Shown: piece after piece, positions 38,547-51,254 of the stretch
Layout: each line of letters starts with the position of its first letter
Numbering within the stretch: the first letter of the stretch is position 1
Assembly: GCA_029851415.1 (NCBI GenBank)
Contig: CM056744.1
Location: 115,321,838-115,385,837, forward strand
Direction: 5' to 3'
DNA from: Eretmocerus hayati
Lineage: Eukaryota; Arthropoda; Insecta; Hymenoptera; Aphelinidae
DNA: 64,000 nt
Made by a program: the position numbers and the translations under genes
Notes under the pieces: generated by a model
What the model was told of the DNA's origin: nothing
Seen by the model: the letters and a program-made list of their open reading frames with translations, nothing else
Databases searched by the model: none

Positions 38547-39312
38547 CACGACCCGGTATAACGGCGAGAGGGCAGCAGCAACAGGGCAAACGTACCCTGG
38601 CACCGAAATTGTGAGAGGTGGAAAATCCAAAAAGACAGATCGATGCACTGAAAATTCTACTCCCCGAATCCACAAGGAGAAAAACTCTACCTTTTTTTCA
38701 TTTTCTTTAAATTATCAAAAAACTAGCTCATTCCGCCCATACTGGTGCGCCTCAAACCTTGCTCGTAGGGACACACTCTTGGTCTCAAAAAATTCTACTC
38801 GGTCCAACAAAAATTCTACCACTTCGGTTTTTCACAATTTTCTATTGGGTTTTCTGTGATTAGCAGTAATTAGGTTTTGACTCGTAGTCAACTGCAGTCG
38901 CAGCTGATTCATTTACAGCAGTTTCGCACGTGATGCTGGTGTGAACGTGACATAATGTAGCACGTTCACACCAGGGCTTGGGATTGGAAAATATTCCTAC
39001 TGATCACGAAAAACCCAATGGAAAATTGGGAAAAACTGAGGTGGTAAAATTTTTTTTGGACCAGGTAGAATTTTTCTAGAAGAAGAGTGTGTCCTTACGA
39101 GCAAGGTTAAGGCGCACCGGAATGGGTGGAATGAGCTAGTTTTTTGATAGTTTGAAGAAAATGAAAAAAGGTAGAGTTTTTCCCCTTGCGGATTCGTGAA
39201 GTAGAATTCTCGGTGCATCTATCTGTCTTTTTGGATTTTCCACAGCTCACAATTTTGGTGCCAGGGTACTTTTGCCCAGCGGCAGCCCGTGGCCACAAAC
39301 GAGAAGAAGAAG
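38547..39312. mobile_element. Foldback element, ~766 bp, with 12-bp flanking direct repeat
   Basis: The left arm (about 38571-38870) and right arm (about 38995-39290) are inverted copies carrying GTACCCTGGCACC, AAAATCCAAAAAGACAGAT and ACTAGCTCATTCC in opposite senses, around a loop of about 120 bp. ATGCGAGAAACG occurs immediately outside both ends (38535-38546 and 39313-39324) in direct orientation, as expected of a target duplication. The ORFs in the arms mirror each other and have no domain. Confidence 0.75.
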
Positions 39313-39324
39313 ATGCGAGAAACG

Positions 39325-40044
39325 TTCCGAATTATTATAAAATGATCATATCCTCCTTACCATTTGACTAGAAGCGTTCGCTCACAAATTTTTCCGCATT
39401 CGAAAATCTTGCAAATGCAAAACCTCCGCGTTTGAAACCCCCACCAAATAGGGTACGCAAGAGAATGCAAGGTGCTAAGCCGAGCACTTGAAATGGACCG
39501 GATTTGTACCAACGTAGACTCGTTCGCGTACCCTCACGTTTCCAAAGCCAATTCATTTCGGTTCGAAAACGTCAAATACCAACGCGGTTTCCGATGCTTT
39601 CCTATATTGGATACACCTTTCGGAGTTTTCTGCTTGCACAAAGCTTGCAGGCGATTTTTTTTTTCACCACCGAATGAACGTGCTCTGGTGAGTTATTTGG
39701 TTTGCAGTTGACTCGGTCTTTTGTTTCGAGTAATCCATGCATCAATCCGTGACAAGATACAAAAGCCAATATTGTTGGGACTAGGTCTCGTTGATGCCGT
39801 CTCTTTTTTTTCAAGCTCAATCTAACTGAGTCCATTTAAGAAGAGATTCCAGCTCTCAAACGTGAATTCCGTTCTGACAAATGTGAATAAATCTCATTCT
39901 ATCACTTTCTTCATCAATTTCTTTGTTGTTGCCATGAAGCTACATTTTAGTCTAAACAAGCTATGTATTTTTTTTCATTCTTTTCACCAAACTGATGCAC
40001 GATTCATTAATCGGACAAGTAGCCCCTTTTCTCGTTACTTGACT
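39325..40044. other. No gene recognised
   Basis: Overlapping short ORFs on both strands at 39.4-39.8 kb lack domains. Nothing else is supported. Confidence 0.4.
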
Positions 40045-40263
40045 TGGGCAAAGTAAGCACACCCTTTCGATAACTTACAAAAAATAATTTTCTCCGAAAA
40101 TTAAGATAACTCAGCTCCAGTGTATTGAATTTGAATTCACTCTAGTTTATTTTAAAAGCCTGAAAATAAGCTCTGAGATTAATGACAGTCCGTTGAAAAA
40201 TATTGAAATGGTCAAAATTACTGAGCAAAACAAAAACAGTAGAAGCAAAATGGGCACATTAAC
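40045..40263. repeat. Dispersed repeat, family A, copy 6 (fragment)
   Basis: Runs from GGGCAAAGTAAGCACACC to CAAAATGGGCACATT and shares AAGATAACTCAGCTCCAG and GAGCAAAACAAAAA with copies 1 and 4. It is a short, eroded fragment. Confidence 0.5.
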
Positions 40264-42009
40264 TTCATTACTTCATTCTTCTAGATATTCCTGAAGTTCA
40301 CCCAATCAGATTCAAACGGCCTCGTCTCGATTTTATCCATCAACCCCAAAACGGCATCGCATCAAACGAAAATGATATACTTAATTTTCGAACGATCATA
40401 CGATAAACGGTGTAGGATCAACACAGAAGCACATCACGTAAAAATCTATCATCGCAAAATTGAATGGCTGAATTGGTGATACCAATCTCATCCACGCCAA
40501 TAGATTTGAATTTACTATACCTCTGGTCAATAGCTGACGCAGGTTTGCACAAACGCGTTTGTACATAGATATACAAAATATTGAGTCAAAGGTTCATTGT
40601 CTCAGCAAAATTGCGCAAATGGAGCATCTCGATAAAGCGTTTAGATGTCGGTAGTATAAACGAAAGCGAAACCGATAAAACGATCCTGCATCGTGACGTG
40701 TCAGCGAGCTCAATATATACACTATATATGGTCTGCATGCATGCATCTGGTGGATAGTAGGTATATGAGAGCATTGTATATCGGAGCTTTTGTCGCGAAT
40801 CGCTGAGCTTTTGTGAGAGATACCAAAAGCTGCATATAAACATATACACCAGATAGAGCTGTTTGTGACAAGAGAAGCGTATGAGATGTGTTTGATGGCT
40901 GAGTTCGTCGTTTGACAGCGAATGGACAGGGAGTAATGGGACCATCATTTTCGTGGGAGGTATAAATTTGTCATTATTTGAGATATTTAATTTTGAGAGA
41001 ATTATTTCTTTTTTCATGTGAGTCGAGTACTCTGAGGAGTGGGTGGTGGGTAAGTTTAGCGAATGATTGCATTTTATCGAGCTGAAGTTTATTCCTGGAG
41101 TTACCAGAATGGATATGGGATCCGATTCCATCCGTAAAGGCTGTTATTTTGGATTTTTTTGTGGCAACAGAGTGTCTGGGATGAAGCACTCGAAATGGAC
41201 CGCAAATTGCAAAAAGCAGAGTATCATAGATAATTGAATTGAAGAAGACGAGTCGTGTATAGCCGAGTATCATACTATTATAATGACAAAGAGAAAATAT
41301 TAGATCAGATCACAATTTTCCTCCTTTCTGGATTCGGCAGATATCGTGACAAATTCACTATGACTTCTATTGAAAGTTCAGCTCGTAAATGATCATCTTG
41401 GTTGCTTGAATGAGTTTTCACTTCACAGGTGTGTCACGAATGTGAAACGCCTTATCAGTTCAATTCCATTCAATTCATCATCACCTGCGTTGAAAGAAAA
41501 AACACTTGTACATAAACTAAAGGACCACAACCCACCGCTGTAGAACTGGAAAAAAAAATAAAAATCTTGATTCGACCATTTTTCTAGTAATGCTATTTAC
41601 AATGAATGAAGTTGATTGTTCAATCAAGCTTTGCTATTTTGAGTCTCCTGCAAAGACTAGATTACTATGTAACTAGGTCACTGACTTTTTCACGACTGTA
41701 ATGTGTTATTTGTGGGTATAGCAGCGTACTGTGATTGCACTGACCAACAAAATAGAATGAAGTGCCCTTTTCCAGGAACCGGACCTATACAATCTTACGT
41801 AAAAATACGAAGCCGAAAACGACATCAGTTTCCCACGGTCACCACCAAATTTTCGAGAACATCGCCAGAAAAAATTTTTCGGGGCCAGGCATCGGATTCC
41901 TGACCTCAGATTCTAAGAGAGGGCAAAATTCTATGCCCGAATACGGATTTTTGGAAATTTTTATTTTCGGTGGTGATGCTGGTCCAGTAACCAGGATAAA
42001 AATCGTGAT
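40264..42009. other. No gene recognised
   Basis: A 181-codon minus-strand ORF (40586-41131) is the longest outside the ankyrin gene, but its content shows no domain and no signal. In AT-rich DNA of this length one such ORF by chance is not surprising. Confidence 0.4.
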
Positions 42010-42490
42010 CAAGAACTCAATGTGGTACTCGTGGTGATGAACTCTATGTGGTCCTCGATCACGAGTTATGAATCACGAGTACCACATTGAGTTCTCAATT
42101 TGGAGTACCACATTGAGTTCTCAATCACGAGCACCACATTGAGTTCTCGAACTGGAGTACCACATTGATTTCTTGATCACGAGCCCCACATCGAGCTCTG
42201 GATCACAAATACCATGGTCAGTTCTCGATCACGAGCCCCACATTAAGCTCTGGATCACTCAATCTGGAGTACCACATTGACTTCTCGATCACGAGTACCA
42301 CATTGAGTTCTCGAACTGGAGCACCACATTGACTTCTCGATCCCGAGCCCCCATCGAGCTCTGGATCACGAGTATCACATTGAGTTCTCAATTTGGAGTA
42401 CCACATTGAGTTCTCGATCGCGAGTACTACGTTGAGTTCTGGATCACGAGTACCTCATCGACCTCTCGAACACGAGACTACATTCAGTTC
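42010..42490. repeat. 26-bp minisatellite with an orientation switch
   Basis: About 18 units of roughly 26 bp built on GAGTACCACATTGAGTTCTC, with alternating variants (ATCACGAG, AACTGGAG, ATTTGGAG) before the core. The first two or three units (42010-42060) read on the opposite strand, with the switch near 42055-42065; all later units read the same way. Spacer words vary in a patterned way, suggesting higher-order units. It lacks the exact repeats and unique spacers of a CRISPR array. Confidence 0.85.
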
Positions 42491-43373
42491 TCATCACAAT
42501 CTCTTCTGTTAAATCACCTCAGAGTTGAAAGTCATGTTTCCTGGATTTTGTTGATGACGAGGAGGATACCATGAGCTGATGAAATAACGGTAAAATTCAG
42601 GAAACGAGCAGAAATCAAATTCTCCCACTCGGAAATCCATGCTCCTGACTTCCATCCCTAAATTATCCTCGCCCATCCCTTATCGCATCTGGCGCCCATG
42701 AAAAATTATCTCTAACTCTTATTGTTATCCATATGAGAGAGTTGACAGCTCTGGAAGAGATACTCAAAATCTATAGATGATAACACAGTCTGCCGAACCA
42801 ATTGTGTGCAAACTAATAACCAGCATCCAATCTGACATTCCTCTTACTTCTATCTTGCATAATATAACTCAATTGATAAGAGTAAGCCGCACTTCTCACG
42901 AATGAATCATTATACAATTAGGGGGTGGTAGCAATCTTGACTAAAAAAAGTTACTTCTTTATAACCCTGTGTAATGAATCACCTAATTTTATTTCGCAAT
43001 ATCGCGAATATTACCAACAAGCATCCAACCGGCTGATTGATCTTCGCGACGGGATGCATACTCACATATTTTCCAATGCGGTAAAAGAGAGGCAAGATGA
43101 TTTGGCACATGCTCTTGAGACACGAACAAAATATGAAAAGTGACGCGAGTTTATGGCTGCCATGAGCTTCGCTGTTTTATACCTCATTACTCGCTGCCCA
43201 AGAAAGTAGTATACCGACTTTTGAGCTTGTCGCGCGCAACTCTGACGATGGCAGGTCGTATAATCCGAGCTTGTGATGTACTAGCCATTCTTTTCTTGCT
43301 TGAGAGACAGGTCATCACTTGAGAAAGGCTTGTTCTGGAAGCTATCTTGGATAATTTTGGATTCTCTGAGTCA
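42491..43373. other. No gene recognised
   Basis: AT-rich, with short ORFs at 42.9-43.3 kb (for example SPNFISQYREYYQQAS) that lack splice support. Confidence 0.4.
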
Positions 43374-45186
43374 GGGGGTTTATTTTAAAAATGCGTCACT
43401 TGTAAACCCCGCAAGCTTAGGCGCGCGACTACGGTAAAATGACTACTGCTTACGGCAGTTCGTGCGTTCCTCGCGATCCTCTCCATTGTGCATGATGTTA
43501 GGTTAGTCTTTCGAAGTTTGCGGGTAAAATTGAATTGATCCAGAATACAGAATTAGAAAATATATCTCTGAGCATTTTCTTCAAGTTTGGTTATGAATAA
43601 ATGGATAACCATTCATCCATAACCAAATTCAGAGGCTTATGAACATGTATGTTGAATTTTGATGTTACTGGCATCAAGATAATAGCCCTACAAAATATCA
43701 TGGCAGTACGGAGGAGCTATCTGCTCCAGTCCAATCATGTACAGCGTGTATCTTCACAAGCAGAGGATGCATATCTCATGGTGCAAACATGCAACTGGTT
43801 CCTGTGTGCGTTCCTAAGGGATATGTGCTAAAAGTATCAACTCAATAAAATTAGTTGCACAACACTGGAATGAGTTGCTACATACAGATTTCTGTATACA
43901 TATAGTAACCGAGACTGAGATGACTCTCATTTTCATCACGCTGCACTTTTGAAAATTGTGCAGTATGTAGCTGCAATTTTCACCTATATATTTTCTTACA
44001 GTCTGAACTGTCTGAAGTCTCTGAACTCATTCCAAGATGGGAAAATGGAAATTCATTAGAGTGACCAGACTAGCAATAATAAGGTGTCAACCAGCACAAG
44101 CCCTGGTGATGCCATGGTGTTCTCGTGCACGGAGAGAATAAGAGCACTACGCCACAGGTCCACCATGTTGGATCTGCGTTCCCATCTAAATCAACGCAAA
44201 GCTTGACTTACAATGTGGTTGGACAGGTGACTGCGCATACTACCAATGGTGTCATTGATTATACACCAATGGGTACCCAATGTTACCATAATTATGAGTA
44301 AATCAAAGAGACAGGATTAATTCCACTAACGTTCATTCGCATAAATTTCCTATTCTATCTTCAACTCCAAAATGCAGACCAACATGGTCCCCCTGTGGCG
44401 TGGTTCTCTTCTCTCCGTTCATAAGAACCACCTGGGCTGGAGCTAGTTTACACCCTATTTCCACCATTGGGATCATCCCTGTGTCTGATCCAGTCCGTGG
44501 GTCTGATCACTCTGATGAATTTCCATTTTCCCATCTTGGAATGAGTTCACAGACTTCAGACAGTTCAGACTGTAAGAAAATATGTAGGTGAAAATTGCAG
44601 CTACAATCTTCAAAAGTGCAGCATGATGAAAATGAGTCATCTCAGTCTCGGTTACTAAATGTATACAGAAATCTGTATGTAGCAACTCATTCCAGTGTTG
44701 TGCAACTAATTTTATTGAGTTGATACTTTTAGCACATATCCTTTAGGAACGCACACAGGAACCAGTTGCATGTTTGCACCATGAGATATGCATCCTCTGC
44801 TTGTGAAGATACACGCTGTACATGATTGGACTGGAGCAGATAGCTCCTCCGTACTGACATGATATTGTGTAGGGCTATTATCTTGATGCCAGTAACATCA
44901 AAATTCAACATACATGTTCATAAGCCTCTGAATTTGGTTATGGATGAATGGTTATCCATTTATTCATAACCAAACTTGAAGAAAATGCTCAGAGATATAT
45001 TTTCTAATTCTGTATTCTGGATCAATTCAATTTTACCCGCAAACTTCGAAAGACTAACCTAACATCATGCACAATGGAGAGGATCGCGAGGAACGCACGA
45101 ACTGCCGTAAGCAGTAGTCATTTTACCGTAGTCGCGCGCCTAAGCTTGCGGGGTTTACAAGTGACGCATTTTTAAAATAAACCCCC
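43374..45186. mobile_element. Large foldback element, 1.8 kb with ~690-bp inverted arms
   Basis: The left arm (43374-44071) and right arm (about 44500-45186) are inverted copies with few differences; the ends read GGGGGTTTATTTTAAAAATG and its complement. The 428-bp middle is not repeated. Matching 60-codon ORFs in the two arms (43649-43831 plus, 44729-44911 minus) differ at a handful of residues; they mirror the arms and need not be genes. Each arm contains its own smaller hairpin built on TTTGGTTATGAAT and CATCCATAACCAAA. A flanking AGGGG occurs on both sides but overlaps the G/C run, so the target duplication is uncertain. No transposase is present. Confidence 0.88.
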
Positions 45187-48100
45187 AGGGGCGGGAATAT
45201 GTGTGCCAAGTTTGTGACGAGACGCGATAAAAGAAAAGGATTTTTCGGATTTCATCAACTGGAACGGTTAGCAGTATTGTTGATAAATGAAAAAGTTTTA
45301 AAATTAAGGAAGTTGCGGAATCACTTAAATTTTTGAACCATTGAATATCTATCATCAAAATGGTACCTAATAAGTATTTGACTATCTAAATTGATTCCAG
45401 CGGATGTACCATTCTAGTTCCGATCAGTATCGTGAAACAATTTTGGATTTGCTTGAATGATGATTCCAGGTACTCATTTTATGGTAGCTCCAACACTGTC
45501 TGTATTCTTCACTTGAGGGGCAGCGCGGAAAGACGACGCAGTAGCGGTTACGCCTCCACAACTTTTTGAGCCTTTTCAGAGGTGTACCAACCGCCCTTGG
45601 AATTCATTTGTTGAAAATTGTTTTCGAACCTTACAATTTTGAAAAAGGTGTAATTGCGGAAGAATTATGAATCTAGAAAGAGAATCCCGGAAAAGAGATC
45701 TTTGAATTTTATCGATTCTACATGGTTAAGTATTTCCAAAGAAATTTCTATCAATACGATGGGACTTTCTTCTTAGTAAGGTAGCTGCAAATTCAATAAA
45801 ATGTGCGATCTATTGAATATGTATGAAATTATAAATAGAAGATGTATTCATTTGACTGTAAGAACACTAGGTTCAATGGAATCGAGGCTAATAATGTTAG
45901 TGAAAAATATTCATGCTACATTCATACAATGTAAATTATATCAAAAGATGAAAATCATACAGAATCATGAAGAACTAACAGATAATGGATATTCTTGATG
46001 ATACAACTAGATTTCCAATGCTATTTGTCGTAGGAGACTTGATAGAGAGTATTCTGAAAATCAAAGAGGAATTAATCGATAAAGTAGCCCATTCGATGGC
46101 CCAGAGTAAGGAGGAACTACTTGAAAATGTCATTAACGGAACCATCTTCTATTGAATATGGTTCTAGATAGTTCCGTTCAACCAAAAATTTTCAAATAGT
46201 TCCTTTTTACTCTGAGCTATCGAATATATAGGATGACATGATACATTACGACTCATTTATCACTCACTATCAGTTGTAATTCACGTTGTAAATCCAAGAT
46301 AATTCCTCTATCAACTATGTGCAACTTTGATAGGGCCATCTGATCACGAAGATCCAAGAAAAAATCAAAAAGTTTGATGCCTCCAGGAAATTTCGTACGT
46401 ACCTTTCCGTTGATTTGATGAGCTCGAAAAAAACGTACCATCACATGAATGCATTGTGAAGATACCTGGCTATGCGCAAATTCCATTCTTCCAGACTCTA
46501 TTTCAATTCCGAAACCCATGCCAACATAGATTATACCGCATAATTTTTTGTGAAAAATTCTAAAGTTTTAGGAGCTGCTGTCAGATTTTCTCTCGGATAT
46601 ATTCTGGAGAGAATAGTATGACAACCGGAATACTATTTTTAGAGCGGAAGTTTGAAAAATATCTGTTTGTCGAAAAGAAACGTTACTAGCATTTTCTCAT
46701 ACTTTGAAAAATTCCACTTCGTAGTCATCCAGTACAAAAATTTTTCGAATTCTGATTGAAACAGAATTTGACGAAGTGGAATTGGATCGTCTCTCGGTAT
46801 CTTTGTATCGATGTGATAATCCATTTGGAACAGGGTGTAGGAAAGTTATCAAGAATCCAAACTTGTAATTTTGTATGATAAAATTACTCACGCTAAATTT
46901 TCAGTCGACTGATTACAAAGAATTTTCTTCATTAATTTTAATGTCAATAACGACCGAGTGAGAAGTGCGTGAAAATTAATCGATACATTTTTTCGTCATT
47001 TTAAAATTACTCTTTCTTCTATTTTCAGACGACGAAAGGCATCGGGTATATCATGAATGTGATGAACTTATCCATTTTTTATTAATATTGCAGAATATTG
47101 TATTGGTTCCAAGTGCATGGTATCGTGAAACGATTCTGGATACACGATGATTGAATGTATATCTAACAGGTGTGATGAAGTGTGTGAACAGGAATGCAAC
47201 TCCACGATGATTCAGGAGCTAATTCTTAGTTAATTCGTAAAGTACCTTGCCATGGTGCAAGAGATATTTTCGCTCAGGGAAACCTGTGGATGAAGATTCA
47301 ACATGTTATAAATGTTTGTAAGGATTATGAGAAATCGTTTGTACATGGAGAATTCCGGAGCAAGCTCGACAAAACGATCATCAAGAGGTCTATAAGAAAA
47401 TCCACACTCGATTCGAAAACATTTTTTCCTATTAGTAATACGTTACAATTGTATTCAAATTGAAATTCCACATTCATTAAACTACTCTCTGTGGGACCTA
47501 GGCTAATTTTTAGAAGACGAGTACACGAGCCATATTCTAGCAATTCTCGGGTGATCTTCAACGAAATCTAGGTCTAACCAGAGACGTGGCATTCAATTTT
47601 TAGAAGTAGTCACTATCAAGGTCTTAGTAAGACCTAAAATTTGATCACCGGTGGAATCATATTTATATACATTCACCGTAGTAGTTATAGCTTTCGAAAA
47701 ATGAACATCTTTCGAAGAAATAAAAAATTCAGAACGAAATTTCTGAAAATACGGATGAAGTTTTTTCACTAAATCTGTGCGAAATTACTCCAATAATGAT
47801 ATCTTACTATCGTTTTCTTTGAGTATTCGTTAAAAAATGTCATTCTCCGCAAATTCTTTGCAATTTTTACAAAAATGTTATCAGGGACACCGCTCGTACA
47901 AGTTTTCATTTGGTCCAACCGAGCGCTAAATCAAATCCAACTTGATCCAAAAATCCCGCAAAGTATCCCTGGACATGTGTAAAAATGGCTGATGTGGTCG
48001 AGCACCAATTCAAAAACGAGGCAAGCTAAATAACCATAGAACTTTACGGGAATGATTATACCTGGAACGGCATCGTTTTTCTCATACAATTGTGAGTGAA

Positions 48101-49009
48101 GAAACAGTGAGTGGGCTCGTGAAAAGATAAAAAAATGTGAAAAAGCTATGAAAAAATTTTTTTGCACTATTTTATCATAGTATTAATAGAAAAAATTTCC
48201 GTTGATTTCCAACAATACGCTCGGGTGACAGCTTTGACTAGCTTGCTTTAAAAATCCCTATGTTATTATCTTACCTTTGTACGCTGGTATAATCTTCACG
48301 TCGTCTATAGAATTTGATGAGACTGAGTTCTGAGAACACTCATGCTGTTTCTGAAAAATGTATGTTTTTAGCCTTACAATGACACAATTTGTAACAATCT
48401 GTTCTTAGTGGGAATGTCTTATTAAAAACACTAAATTATGGAAAAGCGAGAAATACTTAGTCATGACATTGATGAGCTAATATGGAAAGTAGTTGAAATT
48501 TTGTTCTGTAATTCAAGATACATACCCTGCAACTCTTCTGAAATTGTGTAATATGACAGTAGACTTCCGGATCCTCACAAGTTGCGATAAGCATACAGTT
48601 GATTATCTACGGATTTAAATCATGGTTGAATGTTAGACGACTTCACCATATGATTCCCTTTTTTTTATTTCAAGATTTTATACATGTTTTAATTTCATTC
48701 TGAATACTTACAAGCAGCCTGTAGAATATAGCAGTGAAGGAGATTATGGTCTTGAACAGGCTCATTTCAATTCCCGTTAGCGGGAGTTGCGCAAAAATTG
48801 TCGGATTTAAACATAAGTACTCGAAAGTGTGAACAGATGCTCACTCAATCCCACTTTCATTACGTATCTTTTCGACTATTCCGTGAATGAATACAAGTGA
48901 TTAATCACTTCAGTTATTCATAGACATCAACAAAGGTAAATGTGAAAATTGATCTGATTCGGACGGAAGAGGATCTATTAGCTTAGACTTTAAGGACATG
49001 TGAAAGTCA
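45187..49009. other. No confident gene; isolated exon-like frames
   Basis: Contains the small hairpin at 46091-46225. Exon-like frames follow acceptors at 46034 and 47030 (both phase 1), and minus-strand frames lie near 46.3 and 46.7 kb. None could be joined into a model. A phrase TATCGTGAAACRATTYTGGAT occurs at both about 45429 and 47124, suggesting an old duplication of about 1.7 kb spacing. Confidence 0.35.
46091..46225. mobile_element. Small hairpin MITE, 135 bp
   Basis: Ends ATTCGAT and ATCGAAT. The arms carry CAGAGTAAGGAGGAACTA and an inverted, slightly diverged copy, around an AT-rich centre. No coding capacity. Confidence 0.7.
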
Positions 49010-49384
49010 ACTTTTACCGACACTCCAAATCCTTACTTATTTAATTATTTCTACAAAATCTACGAGATATATCAAAAAAGTGCTTCCAAGAAGCTCTGCT
49101 ACAGCTTCAGATCTATCAGTTAAGAAAAGAAACGAGTGAATTGAGTGAATATAGCCTCCACAATCAACTTTTGAAGATTACAATTGAATTGAGAAATCTG
49201 CACTTTACCGACACTCCAAATCGCTACTCATTTAATTTTTCCCACGTAATCTAAGAGATAAATCAAAAAAGTGCTTCCAAGAAGCCCTGCTAAGTCTTCA
49301 GATCTATCGTTTAAAAAAAGAGTCGAGTGGATTGAGTGAATATTGCCCCCACAATCAACTTTTGAAGATCACAATTGAACAAAT
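49010..49384. repeat. Tandem duplication, two ~190-bp units
   Basis: The phrases TTACCGACACTCCAAATC, AAAAAAGTGCTTCCAAGAAG and ACAATCAACTTTTGAAGAT recur in the same order 191 bp apart. The two units differ by scattered substitutions and small indels. Non-coding. Confidence 0.85.
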
Positions 49385-51254
49385 TCGACTTTGTCATCCC
49401 CTTAACCAAATTCTTGATCGAATTCTCGTACATCCTCTCGCGTCCGTTCTCCAAATGTCTGTCTTTTTAGACTCTTCAGACACGTAATGTGAAGGGGGTT
49501 GATTGAAATTGAAATTTATGGTTGGATTTTCAAATATCTGGGATTTTATTATAGACTTATTCGATTTTCAACTTTCAATTCACTCTATGATCGATTATGA
49601 CATCCAAATTCTAAATGTAGCACATTCAAAGGAATCGGGAATCGCTTTCGGAGTACGTTTATTACATTTTTTGAGAGGAAGCCTGTGACCTCAAGATGTT
49701 TGATAGCTCGTATTTTTCAAGAGTAAATGATGAATATAACTCAAATTCTCAAGATCTCAAATTTACATAGTTTTTTCTAGGTATTTCCTGTGGGATTCAG
49801 ATGCTGATTAATAATGCGTAAAATTTGATACATATTGAATCGATTTGCTCACTGGAAGCAAATTTTTTCACAAAACTATTCTTCAACACTACTCTATCCT
49901 AATTGAACATTATAGTACTTTCATCGCTTCCTTAGAATTGAATGCAAGATCAATTATCCATATCTTACTTTCCAAAAATTCAACAAAAACTTCTGCAAAT
50001 GAATCAGATTAACCCAAAACTGATAATCACCTTGGAATCAAATAGCGTCAGGAATAAAAGGACATCGAGAATGCGAAAAGAACAACTGTTGACTCGTATA
50101 ACTGTATTATGCAAAATCTCAAGTCATGAATCACGTGCTCATCTGTCGTTTGGAATTTCGTATATTTGTCACGTCAAAAGTAGAGAAGATGAATTATTAC
50201 GACGGTCAAGCTATTAAGACCGACAATAATCCTAATAATAATGCAAAACATTACAATAACAAAAAAACTCGTTATTTGAAGACGTTCCACAGAAAGGTCA
50301 CAAAGTCTCATCGTTCCTCAAAATTTAGCCACGAACCCTCATATAACACAGTCAAGTTTTAAAACTCAAAACTGTGTTATAAATCAATGTCTCAAAGCTC
50401 AGAATACCAGCATCTCATATCTCACTATATACTCTTCTTCTCTTCATCCCATTTGCAATCGTTCATATTATATACGTGCGATAAATGAGCCATTTCGCGG
50501 TTTGCATTATGAAGCTTTTCAAATTCTATATACCCGGTAGCCGAATGTATGCATACATATAAGGATTAGGGTCTCTCCATCGAATGCATCATCTTTAATA
50601 TGTGTGCATTCAGTCGCCGAAATAAAGATGCTCATTCTTAAATACATGCATCTTCCGTATAAATTCAGTGGCCAATATCTTCTTTTCGATGATATGTTTA
50701 ACAGGACGATGGTGTTTCTTTTTAGCCTCTGTGTTTAATTGTGCCGTAGGGGAATTTTGTTTTCCGAGCTAACATTTTTGCAGTCGGCGCTAAATGCTTT
50801 ATAAAGGCGATAAAGCGATATTTATCGCACCCCCGAGAGAGAACACCAATAAAGGTTAAGTAGCGAGGCTTGATTTCTTATATTATGTATGTATGTATGT
50901 ATGTATGTTGAGAAGATGTAGAGAGGAAGCGGAGGAACATCTCTTTTGCGGACGTATTTCATTTTCGCGCGGTTAATTTATCGTTTGGAAGAGGATAGTT
51001 AAATGTATGCATGCGCATGCGTGATAGAGTTTTGGTATTTGGTATGCTGTACTGAGCTTACAACGAAGCTGAAGCTTGCAAGTTTCAAAAGTGATGAAGT
51101 GTCGGAAAATTTTTTATTGGGGGTTCAGTTTATTTTGCGAAGTTTCATCTAATTTGTAGGGGATGAATTTTTCATCCATTCTTCAGCGTCTACACTTCCT
51201 AGAAAATATTTCATTTGCGATCGAGTAATACATTCTCTTTTGATTATCACGACC
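49385..51254. other. No gene recognised; (ATGT)n at 50884-50908
   Basis: AT-rich. Contains a short ATGT microsatellite at 50884-50908. ORFs below 95 codons without domain or splice context. Confidence 0.45.

Noticed and set aside
38458..39298. Mirror-image ORFs around 38.6 and 39.2 kb
   Set aside because: Both come from the arms of the foldback element; no domain.
40586..41131. 181-codon minus-strand ORF
   Set aside because: Long by chance standards but not extraordinary in 128 kb of six-frame AT-rich DNA. No domain, signal peptide, Kozak context or splice support.
42010..42490. CRISPR-like repeat array
   Set aside because: Units are contiguous, diverged and without unique spacers, and the context is eukaryotic. 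It is a minisatellite.
43649..44911. Pair of conserved 60-aa proteins
   Set aside because: The ORFs are identical because they lie in the inverted arms of one element. Conservation reflects arm identity, not selection.
46034..46155. Phase-1 exon encoding GDLIESILKIKEELIDKVA
   Set aside because: Half of it lies in the hairpin MITE at 46091-46225, and no donor or partner exon was found.
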